Shown: piece after piece, positions 44,060-52,090 of the stretch
Position numbering within the stretch: position 1 is the first letter of the stretch
Layout of the letters: the number at the start of each line of letters is the position of its first letter
Source: Bradyrhizobium diazoefficiens
GTDB lineage: Bacteria; Pseudomonadota; Alphaproteobacteria; Rhizobiales; Xanthobacteraceae
NCBI RefSeq assembly: GCF_018129965.1
Contig: NZ_JAFCKW010000012.1
Location: 98,715 to 162,714, forward strand
Direction of reading: 5' to 3'
DNA length: 64,000 nt
Translations under genes and position numbers: made by a program
The notes under the pieces: generated by a model
Seen by the model: the letters and a program-made list of their open reading frames with translations, nothing else
Told to the model about the DNA's origin: nothing
Database searches by the model: none

Positions 44060-44079
44060 AACGGGTTCTTTAACCCGTT
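44060..44079. promoter_or_regulatory. Inverted repeat with CtrA-like half-sites upstream of podJ-like gene
   Basis: The arms aacgggtt and aacccgtt flank cttt (44060-44079). The sequence ttaa-N7-ttta (44070-44084) differs by one base from the CtrA site TTAA-N7-TTAA. It lies between the LysR remnant and the polarity gene, about 120 bases before the latter, so it may be a promoter element, or the hairpin may end LysR transcription. Confidence 0.35.
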
Positions 44080-44204
44080 ATTTACCGTGACAGACAAAAG
44101 TCGGTTTTCGAGGCAGACGACCCGCGCCAAATTCGATTGTCTTGCAATCGGCACGCGTGGGGAGGCTGGAGGCGTCGGGTGGGGCGCCGGAACCGGACAG
44201 AGTC

Positions 44205-47200
44205 ATGAATTCGCGCGTATCGTGGAGTGTTGACGGCATCGATCCATCCGTCCGGGAGCGGGCCGAAGCTGCTGCGCGTCGCGCCGGCATGTCACTCAAC
44301 GATTGGCTGAACTCCACGCTCGGCGAATCTGCCCGGCCGAACTTTCGCGGAGCTTACGATCAGCGTCCCGATCCGCGCGCGCAGCACATGCCGGGACCGG
44401 GCCAAGGACCAAGCCAGGAGAGGCGCGACGTCGCAGACATCCACCAGCGGCTCGACGCGATCACCCAGCAGATCGAACGGATCTCGAAGCCCGCGCCGCG
44501 GCAGGACCCGTCACGACAGGACGCATCGCGCCCCGACATGTCGCGCGAGCAGGGCGTCGCGCGCCAGCTCAACGACGCGATCTCGCGGCTCGATGCCCGG
44601 CTGTCGCAAATCTCGAAGCCGCAGTCTCAGGCACCGCGGCCAGCACCCATTGAGTCCCGCCAGCGCCAGGCCGATGCGGTCGAGCGTGCGGCCGCACAGG
44701 TCTATCGCAATTCACCGCCGCTGAGCCCGGCCTCATTCGACGTGGCCGTCGCCGAGATCACCGCCCGGCAGAGCGAACTCGACGGCTTCGTGCCGCGGCC
44801 GATGCCGCCGCGCGCCGCGCCGTCGATTGCACCCCCTGCGGCTCCTTTCGCTCCCACGATGGCGCCGCCGACGCCCGTCTACGCCCCGCCGCCACCACAG
44901 CCTGGGCCTGACTTCTCGTCGCTCGAGCGCCACCTGCTCAAGATCACGAGCCAGATCGAATCGCTGCAGCGGCCGGACAATACCGAACAGGCGATCAACG
45001 CCTTCCGCAGCGAGCTGGCCGAGATCCGCCACGCCATCACCGAGGCGATGCCCCGCCGCGCGATCGAATCGATCGAGAACGAGATCCGCTCGCTGCATCG
45101 TCGCATCGACGAGACCCGCTCGTCCGGCACCGACGGCCAGGTGCTGTCAGGCATCGAGCATGCGCTGTCCGACATCAAGCAGGTGCTGCGCACGCTGACG
45201 CCGGCCGAGCAGCTCACCGGCTATGACGAGGCGATCCGCAATCTCGGCGCCAAGCTCGACCTGATCCTGCGCGCCAATGACGATCCGTCGACGGTGCGGC
45301 AGCTCGAAGACGCGATCGCGGCGCTGCGCGCCATCGTCTCCAACGTCGCCTCCAACGAGGCGCTGGCGCGGCTGTCGGAAGACGTGCAGCTGCTGTCGTC
45401 CAAGGTCGACCAGGTGACCCGTGTCTCGTCCGGCCCCGGCGACAGCTTTGCCGTGCTGGAGCAGCGCATCGCGGCACTCACCGCTGCGCTCGAAACGCGC
45501 GAGCGGCCGCAGCCCTCCGAGAGCAGCGAACATCTGGAAGCTGCGATCCGCGCGCTGTCGGACCGCTTCGACCGCATGCAGGTCGGCAACGATTCCGCAT
45601 CGACATTCGCCCATCTCGAACAGCGCGTCTCGTATCTGCTGGAGCGGATCGAGGCCACCTCCGATTCGCGCAACGGCAATCTGAGCCGCGTCGAGGACGG
45701 GCTGCACGACATTCTCAGGCACCTCGAACGGCAGCAGGCGACCTATTCCGCGCTGGCCGAGAGCCGCAGTTCCGCACCAAGCGCGGATTCCGGCGTGGTG
45801 GATATCGTCAAGCGCGAGCTTTCCGACATCCGCTTCAGCCAGGCCGAGACCACCCGCACCACCCAGGACTCGCTCGAGGCCGTCCATAACGCGCTCGGCC
45901 ATGTCGTCGATCGCCTCTCGATGATCGAGGGCGATCTGCGCGCGGTGCGCACCGCGCCGCCGCCCGCTGCGTCGCAGCCCATCATGACGATGCCCATGGC
46001 GATGCCAGAGGCGTCGTCCACAGAGCCCGCGCCGATGGCGCGCGAGGCGCGGCCGCAGCAAGCGCCGAAATACGATCCCAAGCCCGAATTGCAGAACCCG
46101 GCCGCTGCGCAGCAGGCGCCGCAATCCGCTTTCGCCGCCGCGCCGCGTGAATTCCACGCAGCCGCCACGCCGGCCGCGCCGCCGCCGGTGCCGACGGCGC
46201 CGCAAGCCACGCCGCCTGTGCCGCCGCGCGCGATCAGCGAGATCCTGCAGCCTCACACGGCGCCGGCCCGCGCGGCGCTCGCGCCCGAACTGCCGCCGGA
46301 TCATCCGCTCGAGCCGGGCACACGGCCGGGCGGCCGCGTCGCCACGCCGTCGGAGCGCATTGCCGCGTCCGAAAGCGCGATCAGCGAAATTGCCGCCGCT
46401 CCGAAGGAGCCGGTATCGTCGTCGAGCTTCATCGCCGCCGCCCGCCGCGCGGCCCAGGCTGCCGCCGCGCAACCCGAAAAGCCCGCGCGCGGCGCCAAGT
46501 CGGCGACCAAGTCGGCTGCCAAAGCTGCAAATGCCGTCCGCGCCAAGGACAACGGCCAGGAAGGCGGCTCGACCATCACCGCGAAGATCCGCTCGCTGCT
46601 GGTTGGCGCGAGCGTGGTCGTGATCGTGCTCGGCACGTTCAAGATGGCGATGAACCTGCTCGATGGCGGCAATGCGCCGCCGGCGCCGCAGGCGATGGAG
46701 GACTCCTCGAGCGCTCCGGCGCCGCAGGCGCCGCCGGTCGAGAGCAAGCCGGCTGCGCCCGAACAGGTCACGCCGTCGATGACCTCGCCGACGCCGATCG
46801 GAAAACAGTCACTGAACACCGCTGCGCCGGCTCCCGTCGCTGGTTCCGCCAGCACTGCCTCGGTTGAAATCCCGCCGGCTCCCGCCGTGCCACCCGCGCC
46901 CGCAGCCAACAGCGATATCACCGGCGCGCTGACGGGCACGAGCCGGGCGCGGCTCGGCCTGGTTCAGGTGCCGCCGAGCGAGAAACTGCCCGATGCGATT
47001 GGCGGTCCCGTGCTGCGCACCGCCGCGATGAAGGGCGACGCGGCCGCGGCCTTCGAAATCGGCTTGCGCTTCGCAGAAGGCAAGGGCGTTGCGACCAATT
47101 ACGACGAAGCCGCCAAATGGTACGACCGCGCGGCGCAGGCCGGCGTGGTGCCCGCAACCTTCCGCCTCGGGACGCTCTATGAAAAGGGCCTCGGCGTGAA

Positions 47201-47693
47201 GAAGGACGCCGATATCGCCCGCCGCTACTACACGCAGGCGGCCGAGCGCGGCAACGCCAAGGCCATGCACAATCTCGCAGTGCTCGACGCCGACGGCGGC
47301 GGACGCGGCGCGAACTACAAGAGCGCGGCGCAGTGGTTCCGGAAAGCGGCCGACCGCGGCGTCGCCGACAGCCAGTTCAACCTCGGCATCCTCTATGCGC
47401 GCGGCATCGGCGTGGAGCAGAACCTCGCCGAGTCCTACAAATGGTTCAGCCTGGCCGCAGCGCAGGGCGACGCCGATGCGTCCGGCAAGCGCGACGACGT
47501 CGCCAAGCGTCTCGACCCGCAATCGCTCGCCGCCGCCAAGCTCGCGATCCAGACCTTCAGCGCCGAGCCGCAGCCGGATGATGCCGTCAACGTCGCGGCG
47601 CCCGCCGGCGGCTGGGACAGCGCGCCGCAGGCGACCGCCAAGCCGATGCCGAAGCCGGTCGCGACGAAGAAGTCGGCTTCCGCGGCGCATTGA
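44205..47693 (+). CDS. PodJ-like polar localisation factor with Sel1 repeats
   Basis: A 1162-residue protein. It starts MNSRVSWSVDGIDPSVRERA followed by ARRAGMSLNDWLNSTLGES, an N-terminal motif seen in PodJ-like proteins. Then come proline/glutamine-rich linkers, long coiled-coil segments (about 235-590), a second proline/alanine-rich region, one transmembrane helix (LLVGASVVVIVLGTFKMAMN, at about 805-825), a periplasmic Pro-rich linker, and about four Sel1 repeats of 36 residues (AAAFEIGLRFAEGKGVATNY, ATFRLGTLYEKGLGVKKDAD, SQFNLGILYARGIGVEQNLA). This is the layout of PodJ, a scaffold that recruits proteins to one cell pole. The ATG at 44205 is preferred to one at 44142. No peptidoglycan-binding domain was seen at the C-terminus. 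Confidence 0.85.
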   Translation: MNSRVSWSVDGIDPSVRERAEAAARRAGMSLNDWLNSTLGESARPNFRGAYDQRPDPRAQHMPGPGQGPSQERRDVADIHQRLDAITQQIERISKPAPRQDPSRQDASRPDMSREQGVARQLNDAISRLDARLSQISKPQSQAPRPAPIESRQRQADAVERAAAQVYRNSPPLSPASFDVAVAEITARQSELDGFVPRPMPPRAAPSIAPPAAPFAPTMAPPTPVYAPPPPQPGPDFSSLERHLLKITSQIESLQRPDNTEQAINAFRSELAEIRHAITEAMPRRAIESIENEIRSLHRRIDETRSSGTDGQVLSGIEHALSDIKQVLRTLTPAEQLTGYDEAIRNLGAKLDLILRANDDPSTVRQLEDAIAALRAIVSNVASNEALARLSEDVQLLSSKVDQVTRVSSGPGDSFAVLEQRIAALTAALETRERPQPSESSEHLEAAIRALSDRFDRMQVGNDSASTFAHLEQRVSYLLERIEATSDSRNGNLSRVEDGLHDILRHLERQQATYSALAESRSSAPSADSGVVDIVKRELSDIRFSQAETTRTTQDSLEAVHNALGHVVDRLSMIEGDLRAVRTAPPPAASQPIMTMPMAMPEASSTEPAPMAREARPQQAPKYDPKPELQNPAAAQQAPQSAFAAAPREFHAAATPAAPPPVPTAPQATPPVPPRAISEILQPHTAPARAALAPELPPDHPLEPGTRPGGRVATPSERIAASESAISEIAAAPKEPVSSSSFIAAARRAAQAAAAQPEKPARGAKSATKSAAKAANAVRAKDNGQEGGSTITAKIRSLLVGASVVVIVLGTFKMAMNLLDGGNAPPAPQAMEDSSSAPAPQAPPVESKPAAPEQVTPSMTSPTPIGKQSLNTAAPAPVAGSASTASVEIPPAPAVPPAPAANSDITGALTGTSRARLGLVQVPPSEKLPDAIGGPVLRTAAMKGDAAAAFEIGLRFAEGKGVATNYDEAAKWYDRAAQAGVVPATFRLGTLYEKGLGVKKDADIARRYYTQAAERGNAKAMHNLAVLDADGGGRGANYKSAAQWFRKAADRGVADSQFNLGILYARGIGVEQNLAESYKWFSLAAAQGDADASGKRDDVAKRLDPQSLAAAKLAIQTFSAEPQPDDAVNVAAPAGGWDSAPQATAKPMPKPVATKKSASAAH

Positions 47694-47744
47694 AGCTGCC
47701 GGGAATTGGATCGTATCCACGTTCTCAATGCGCTGCGGTTCACC

Positions 47745-48071
47745 TCACGGAACCTTTGCCGGCCGCGTCACCAGGTAAATACCGAGCGCCACCGGAATGA
47801 TCCCGAGCAGGTCGCGGGACTCGATGTGTTCGCCGAGCACGATCCAGGCGAACAGCATGCCGAGTGGCGGCATCAGGAAATGATACGCGCTGGCGGCGGT
47901 GGCGCCGCACACTTTAAGCAGATGAAACCAGAGCCAGTAGGCGAGGATCGAGCCGCCGAGCACCAGGAAGGCGAAGGCGCCGATCAGGCTTGGCGTGACG
48001 TCGATCGCGCCGATGTCGGCGAAGGTCAGCGCGATCGGCGTCAGCGCGATGCCGGCGGCGAGATTTTGCAC
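47745..48071 (-). pseudogene. EamA/DMT family transporter, N-terminal two-thirds deleted
   Basis: Only the last 108 residues of an EamA permease remain, with about four transmembrane segments (QNLAAGIALTPIALTFADIG, FAFLVLGGSILAYWLWFHLL, ASAYHFLMPPLGMLFAWIVL and LGIIPVALGIYLVT). Full EamA proteins have about 290-300 residues and ten helices. The frame stops being transporter-like at about 48065, exactly where a LysR fragment on the other strand begins. It should not be functional. Confidence 0.82.
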
Positions 48072-48301
48072 GCCGTTTCGCCGGCATTCAGGCCGCGGTG
48101 GCCGCCGGCATGGGCCTCAGCATCCTGTCGGAAATGTCGATCCAGTCGGATCACCGGGTGCTGACCGCCAAGGACGGCTTTGCACCGATCAACCGCACGG
48201 AAGTGGCGCTGATGGCCGCGCCGGACGCGAGCCCCGCAACACTGAGGCTGGCGGATCGTCTCGCGGAGTTCTGCGACAATGTGCAGGCGAAGGCGGCGTA
48301 G
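48068..48301 (+). pseudogene. LysR family regulator, C-terminal fragment
   Basis: The frame reads ARRFAGIQAAVAAGMGLSIL, then EMSIQSDHRVLTAKDGFAPI and ends ADRLAEFCDNVQAKAA. This is the last part of a LysR effector domain (about 77 of about 300 residues). The DNA-binding domain and most of the sensor domain are absent. It abuts the EamA remnant head to head, mirroring the junction at 43.18 kb. Confidence 0.82.
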
Positions 48302-48309
48302 ATAAAAAG

Positions 48310-48422
48310 GTAGGGTGGGTTAGTCTTGCGGCTGCGCGGAGCGCAGGCGTCAAGCGTAACCCACCATGCTTCTGCGTTTGCGGAACGAAGTTGGTGGATT
48401 ACGCTTCGCTAATCCACCCTAC
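48310..48422. repeat. MITE-like palindromic element
   Basis: The ends gtagggtgggtta (48310-48322) and taatccaccctac (48410-48422) are reverse complements with one mismatch, and the interior holds matching segments (cgtaacccacca and ttggtggattacg). The element is about 113 bases, non-coding, and lies between the LysR fragment and the lepB stop. Confidence 0.65.
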
Positions 48423-48429
48423 GATTCCC

Positions 48430-49206
48430 TCAGTGCACCGCTGTGAAGAACCGCGCGAGCCGGAAGCCGGACGGCCACGTCCACATCGGCTGGCTACGCA
48501 TGCCGAGATCCCAGGAGCCGACCACGGCATCCGCGCGTCCGACCAGATTGTCGATCGGCAGCAGGCCGACGCCGCCGGAACGCAGGGGCACGCGGCTGTC
48601 GGCGGAATTGTCTCTGTTGTCGCCGAGCACGAAGAGATGGCCTGCCGGCACCGTGACTTCCTGCGTGTTGTCGAGCGGGCCGTTGTCGCGCATCTTGAAG
48701 ATCAGGTGCGAGACGCCGTTCGGCAGCGTCTCGACATAGCGATGCGCAGGCTCGCTGCCACCATTGTCGTCTTCGGCAGCGCCCACGCCATCCGGCTTCA
48801 GTTCGGCGGGGCGGTCGTTGATGAAGAGCTGGCCCTGCCGCATCTGGATGCGATCGCCGGGAAGTCCGACGACGCGCTTGACCCAGGCCTGCGAGCGATC
48901 ACCGGGCCAGCGGAACACCACGACGTCACCCTGCTTCGGCGTCTCCGCGAAGACGCGGCCGCTCTCGGGCAGGTTGATCTGGATCGGCAGCGACGAGGTG
49001 CCGTAGCCATAGGGGAATTTCGATGCCAGCAGCGCATCGCCGATCAGCAGCGTCGGCTCCATCGAGCCCGACGGCACATAGAACGGCTCGGCCAGCGCGC
49101 CCTTGGCGATGAACACGGCGGCGACGATGCCGGCGAGCTGCATCAGCTGCCCGGCCCAGCCGCTGCTCTTCCGCTTGGCGGGGACAGTTACCTTCTCAAC
49201 GCTCAT
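48430..49206 (-). CDS. lepB: Signal peptidase I
   Basis: An inner-membrane serine protease of 258 residues that removes signal peptides from exported proteins. One N-terminal transmembrane helix (LMQLAGIVAAVFIAKGALAE) is followed by box B with the catalytic serine (FYVPSGSMEPTLLIGDALLA), box C/D with the catalytic lysine (WVKRVVGLPGDRIQM) and box E (FVLGDNRDNSADSR). The ATG at 49204-49206 overlaps the stop of tldD by four bases, so the two genes are coupled. Most rhizobia carry lepB in another context, so a second copy elsewhere is possible. Confidence 0.95.
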   Translation of the reverse strand: MSVEKVTVPAKRKSSGWAGQLMQLAGIVAAVFIAKGALAEPFYVPSGSMEPTLLIGDALLASKFPYGYGTSSLPIQINLPESGRVFAETPKQGDVVVFRWPGDRSQAWVKRVVGLPGDRIQMRQGQLFINDRPAELKPDGVGAAEDDNGGSEPAHRYVETLPNGVSHLIFKMRDNGPLDNTQEVTVPAGHLFVLGDNRDNSADSRVPLRSGGVGLLPIDNLVGRADAVVGSWDLGMRSQPMWTWPSGFRLARFFTAVH

Positions 49207-50630
49207 GCGCCCGTTCCACCCACCGTGATGCGCTCCATCAGCAGCGACGGCTGGCCGACGCCGACCGGCACGCCCTGCCCGTTCTTGCCGCAGGTGCCGA
49301 TGCCGGTATCGAGCGCGAGGTCGTTGCCGATCATGCGGATGCGATGCAGATCGGTCGGCCCGTTGCCGATCAGCATGGCGCCCTTCAGCGGCGCGCCGAT
49401 CTTGCCGTTCTCGATTTTGTAGGCCTCGGTGCACTGGAACACGTATTTGCCCGAGGTGATGTCGACCTGGCCGCCGCCGAAATTGGCGGCGAACACGCCG
49501 TTCTTCACCGAGGCGAGGATCTCGGCCGGGTCGCGGTCGCCGGCGAGCATGTAGGTGTTGGTCATGCGCGGCATCGGCACGTGGGCGTAGCCCTGGCGGC
49601 GGCCGTTGCCGGTCGGCTTCATGTTCATCAGGCGCGCGTTCTGGCGGTCCTGCATGTAGCCGACCAGAATGCCGTCCTCGATCAGCACGGTGCGGTTGGT
49701 CGGCGTGCCCTCGTCGTCGATCGAGAGCGAGCCGCGGCGCGAGGCAATGGTGCCGTCGTCGACGACGGTGACGCCCTTGGCAGCCACCTGCTGGCCCATC
49801 AGGCCGGCAAAGGCGGATGTCTTCTTGCGGTTGAAGTCGCCTTCGAGCCCGTGACCGACCGCTTCATGCAGCATCACGCCCGGCCAGCCGGCCCCGAGCA
49901 CCACGTCCATCTCACCGGCGGGGGCGGGAATCGATTCCAGATTGACCAGCGCTTCGCGCAGCGCGCCGTCGGCGGCGTCGCGCCAGTTCTTGCTCTCGAT
50001 GAATTCGGCATAGCCGGCGCGGCCGCCATAGCCCTTGCTGCCGCTCTCCTGGCGATCGCCCTGGCCGGCCACGACGGAGACGTTCACCCGAACCAGGGGA
50101 CGGATGTCGCGATAGCTCTCGCCGTCGGGCCGCAGGATCTCGACCACCTGCCAGGTCGCCCCCAGGCTGACGCTGACCTGCCGCACCCGCGGATCCTTGT
50201 CGCGCAGATACGCGTCGATCTCGGCGAGCAGCTTGACCTTGGTTTCGAAGCCCGGCGCGTCGAGCGGATTGTCGTCGCTGTAGAGCCGCACATTGGTATG
50301 CGCCGGCGGGGGGGCGAAGCTGCCGGAATAGCCACCGCGGACGGCTGCGACCGCGTCGGCTGCGCGAATCAGCGCCGGCAGCGAGACGTCGGAGGAATGC
50401 GCATAGCCGACCGCGTCGTCCTTGACGGCGCGCAGGCCAAAACCCTGCGACGTGTCGTAGGTCGCCTGCTTCAGCCGCCCATTGTCGAACATCAGCGCTT
50501 CGGTCTGGCTGTATTCCAGGAACAATTCGCCGTCGTCGGCACCGGCAAGCCCGCGCGCGAGTTCGCCTCGAACCTGGTCACGGTCGAGATTGGCGCGATC
50601 GAGCAGGGAGGTGGTGGCAGGATTGGTCAT
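49203..50630 (-). CDS. tldD: Metalloprotease TldD
   Basis: A zinc metalloprotease subunit of 475 residues that acts with TldE (PmbA) on unfolded peptides, peptide antibiotics and CcdA. The metal-binding motif HEAVGHGLEGDFNRK gives the HExxxH pattern. Other family segments: ELFLEYSQTEALMFDNGRLK, QGFGLRAVKDDAVGYAHSSD and GKYVFQCTEAYKIENGKIGA. The ATG at 50628-50630 is chosen over one four codons upstream. It ends in a four-base overlap with lepB. The partner gene pmbA is not in this window. Confidence 0.96.
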   Translation of the reverse strand: MTNPATTSLLDRANLDRDQVRGELARGLAGADDGELFLEYSQTEALMFDNGRLKQATYDTSQGFGLRAVKDDAVGYAHSSDVSLPALIRAADAVAAVRGGYSGSFAPPPAHTNVRLYSDDNPLDAPGFETKVKLLAEIDAYLRDKDPRVRQVSVSLGATWQVVEILRPDGESYRDIRPLVRVNVSVVAGQGDRQESGSKGYGGRAGYAEFIESKNWRDAADGALREALVNLESIPAPAGEMDVVLGAGWPGVMLHEAVGHGLEGDFNRKKTSAFAGLMGQQVAAKGVTVVDDGTIASRRGSLSIDDEGTPTNRTVLIEDGILVGYMQDRQNARLMNMKPTGNGRRQGYAHVPMPRMTNTYMLAGDRDPAEILASVKNGVFAANFGGGQVDITSGKYVFQCTEAYKIENGKIGAPLKGAMLIGNGPTDLHRIRMIGNDLALDTGIGTCGKNGQGVPVGVGQPSLLMERITVGGTGA

Positions 50631-50772
50631 GCGTCCGTCCATTATCTGCAGATGTGAGGCAAGATAATGGTTTCAGGCGGGATCCGCGAGGGGCGGGGCG
50701 TCACATTACCGAAACGATAGGATTTGAGAAGATCGCGGGACTTATTGCCTCTCCACCCGCCTTGGAAGCCTC

Positions 50773-51015
50773 TCAAAGGACGACCTCAATCCCCTTGCGC
50801 TGGATGACGTTCAATAGCGCAAGTGTTGCACCGGTCGGACGCTTCGCACCCCGCTCGAGCTGCGAGACATAGCCGACAGTCAGATTGAGGAGTTGGGCAA
50901 AGACGGAGAGATGGAACTTTGATTGAGGTTCAGAATGGCAACGAGACCAACGAAAGGCTAACGCGAAGCCGAGCCGGCTGACGCGCGCGAGCTGTTTCGT
51001 CTTGAAAATACGGAC
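50773..51015 (-). pseudogene. Remnant of a HigB/HigA-type toxin-antitoxin pair
   Basis: The frame joins a toxin-like start (RIFKTKQLARVSR, typical of RelE/HigB-type toxins that start MRIFKTK) to the helix-turn-helix end of an XRE antitoxin (LLNLTVGYVSQLERGAKRPT followed by LALLNVIQRKGIEVVL). The middle, which should hold most of the toxin and the antitoxin start, is missing. The expected start codon reads GTC (51013-51015). An internal deletion is the simplest account. The upstream palindrome aaactatagttt (51035-51046) would be the old operator. Neither activity should remain. Confidence 0.65.
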
Positions 51016-51034
51016 TGTCGCCTCCCCAGCTCCA

Positions 51035-51046
51035 AAACTATAGTTT
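51035..51046. promoter_or_regulatory. Palindrome at the toxin-antitoxin remnant promoter
   Basis: The sequence aaactatagttt is a perfect 12-base palindrome about 20 bases before the lost toxin start. It is AT-rich in a GC-rich region. It fits the position of the autoregulatory operator of such modules. Confidence 0.5.
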
Positions 51047-51095
51047 ATGGAGCGATAGTCGAGGCAAGCAATGTCGAGCGCGTGGGCGAAAGGCC

Positions 51096-51641
51096 CTACG
51101 GCAGCTTGTCGTAGCCCTCGCCGAGGCCGTTCAGGCTGAGCGGGAAGCCGATGCCCTCTTCCGGGGTCTCGAAGATGATGAAGGTGGCGGTCTTGGCGGT
51201 GCGGAGTTGGCCGAGCAGCTTGTCGTCCATGACCACCTCGGCGACGCATCCATTGGGCAGGCAGCGGACGAAGCCGGCGCGGCCGACGTCCTGGTTGTCG
51301 AGCTTCAGGCCGAGGCCGGAGGGCAGGAGGACGCCGAGCGGGGCGACCACGCGCATCAGGCGGCTCTTCTGGTCGGCGGTCTTGAGCACGATCACGGTCA
51401 GGCCGGCATTGGAGCGGTCTTCGGCCACCACGCTCTGGATCAGGGCGCATTGTTCAGCTTGGGCGCCTGGCGGGGTGTCGCAGCGGATCTGCCAGTCGCC
51501 ATGGACGGAGCGCACCGCGCCCTGCGCATGGGCAAGGCCCGGGAGCGCGATGAGGGCGACCGCTGCCAGCAGGGTGGTCCACACCGTGAAGCCGCCAGCC
51601 TGCCTTCTCGCCCGCTTTGCCATGCCTCTCGAAAACCCCAT
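51096..51641 (-). CDS. Invasion-associated locus B (IalB) family protein
   Basis: A secreted protein of about 181 residues. After a basic start the signal peptide is VWTTLLAAVALIALPGLAHA. The mature part has the IalB pattern: HGDWQIRCDTPPGAQAEQCA, LMRVVAPLGVLLPSGLGLKL and GFVRCLPNGCVAEVVMDDKL, with paired cysteines. IalB-family proteins are periplasmic or surface proteins; the name comes from Bartonella, and the role in soil bacteria is unknown. The ATG at 51639-51641 is chosen over one at 51728 because it leaves a normal leader. It diverges from the cytochrome oxidase cluster. Confidence 0.88.
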   Translation of the reverse strand: MGFSRGMAKRARRQAGGFTVWTTLLAAVALIALPGLAHAQGAVRSVHGDWQIRCDTPPGAQAEQCALIQSVVAEDRSNAGLTVIVLKTADQKSRLMRVVAPLGVLLPSGLGLKLDNQDVGRAGFVRCLPNGCVAEVVMDDKLLGQLRTAKTATFIIFETPEEGIGFPLSLNGLGEGYDKLP

Positions 51642-52090
51642 CGGGTCGGTCCCTCTGCTCGCCTGGGTTACTCGCGCCGGGCGGACTGATACGGGAATGA
51701 CGGCGTCTTGAAGGCGATTTGCAAGCAAATTCCGCGCCGCCCGGTACCGCTATCGCCCGCGCGAATCAGGTTCCTGCGCGGCTGTTTGCCAGTGCGTAGC
51801 GCGGGCAATTCCGCTGTCAAGCGGCGGCATCCCGGGAAACGGTATTTTTGTCTGATTTATCTAGGAAATATCTTGCGGGTGACGGCTGGCAGGCGAGCCG
51901 TAAGACTGCATTGCGATAGATCAAGAATTATGGTTTGAGAAGCTTGATTTCGGCGTTCTAGCGATCTGGCCCCAATTCCTCTTAGAGGTATTCTTGAGTG
52001 GCGGTTTGTTCAGAGGGGCGGATCGAATAAGCGTTTCCCAAAAATAGGGAAATGCACTTGGGGTGATTTCGTAAGGGGAGCGCGAACGGC
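51642..52090. other. Promoter region between ialB and the cytochrome oxidase cluster
   Basis: There is no gene in this stretch of about 450 bases. It should hold the divergent promoters of ialB and ctaC. The segment 51840-52020 is AT-rich compared with the neighbourhood. The one clear structure is the inverted repeat tttccc-N7-gggaaa at 52034-52052. Confidence 0.5.
52034..52052. promoter_or_regulatory. Inverted repeat upstream of ctaC
   Basis: The arms tttccc and gggaaa flank aaaaata. The repeat lies 38 bases before the ctaC start. It could be an operator or a leader hairpin; no regulator family is indicated. Confidence 0.35.
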
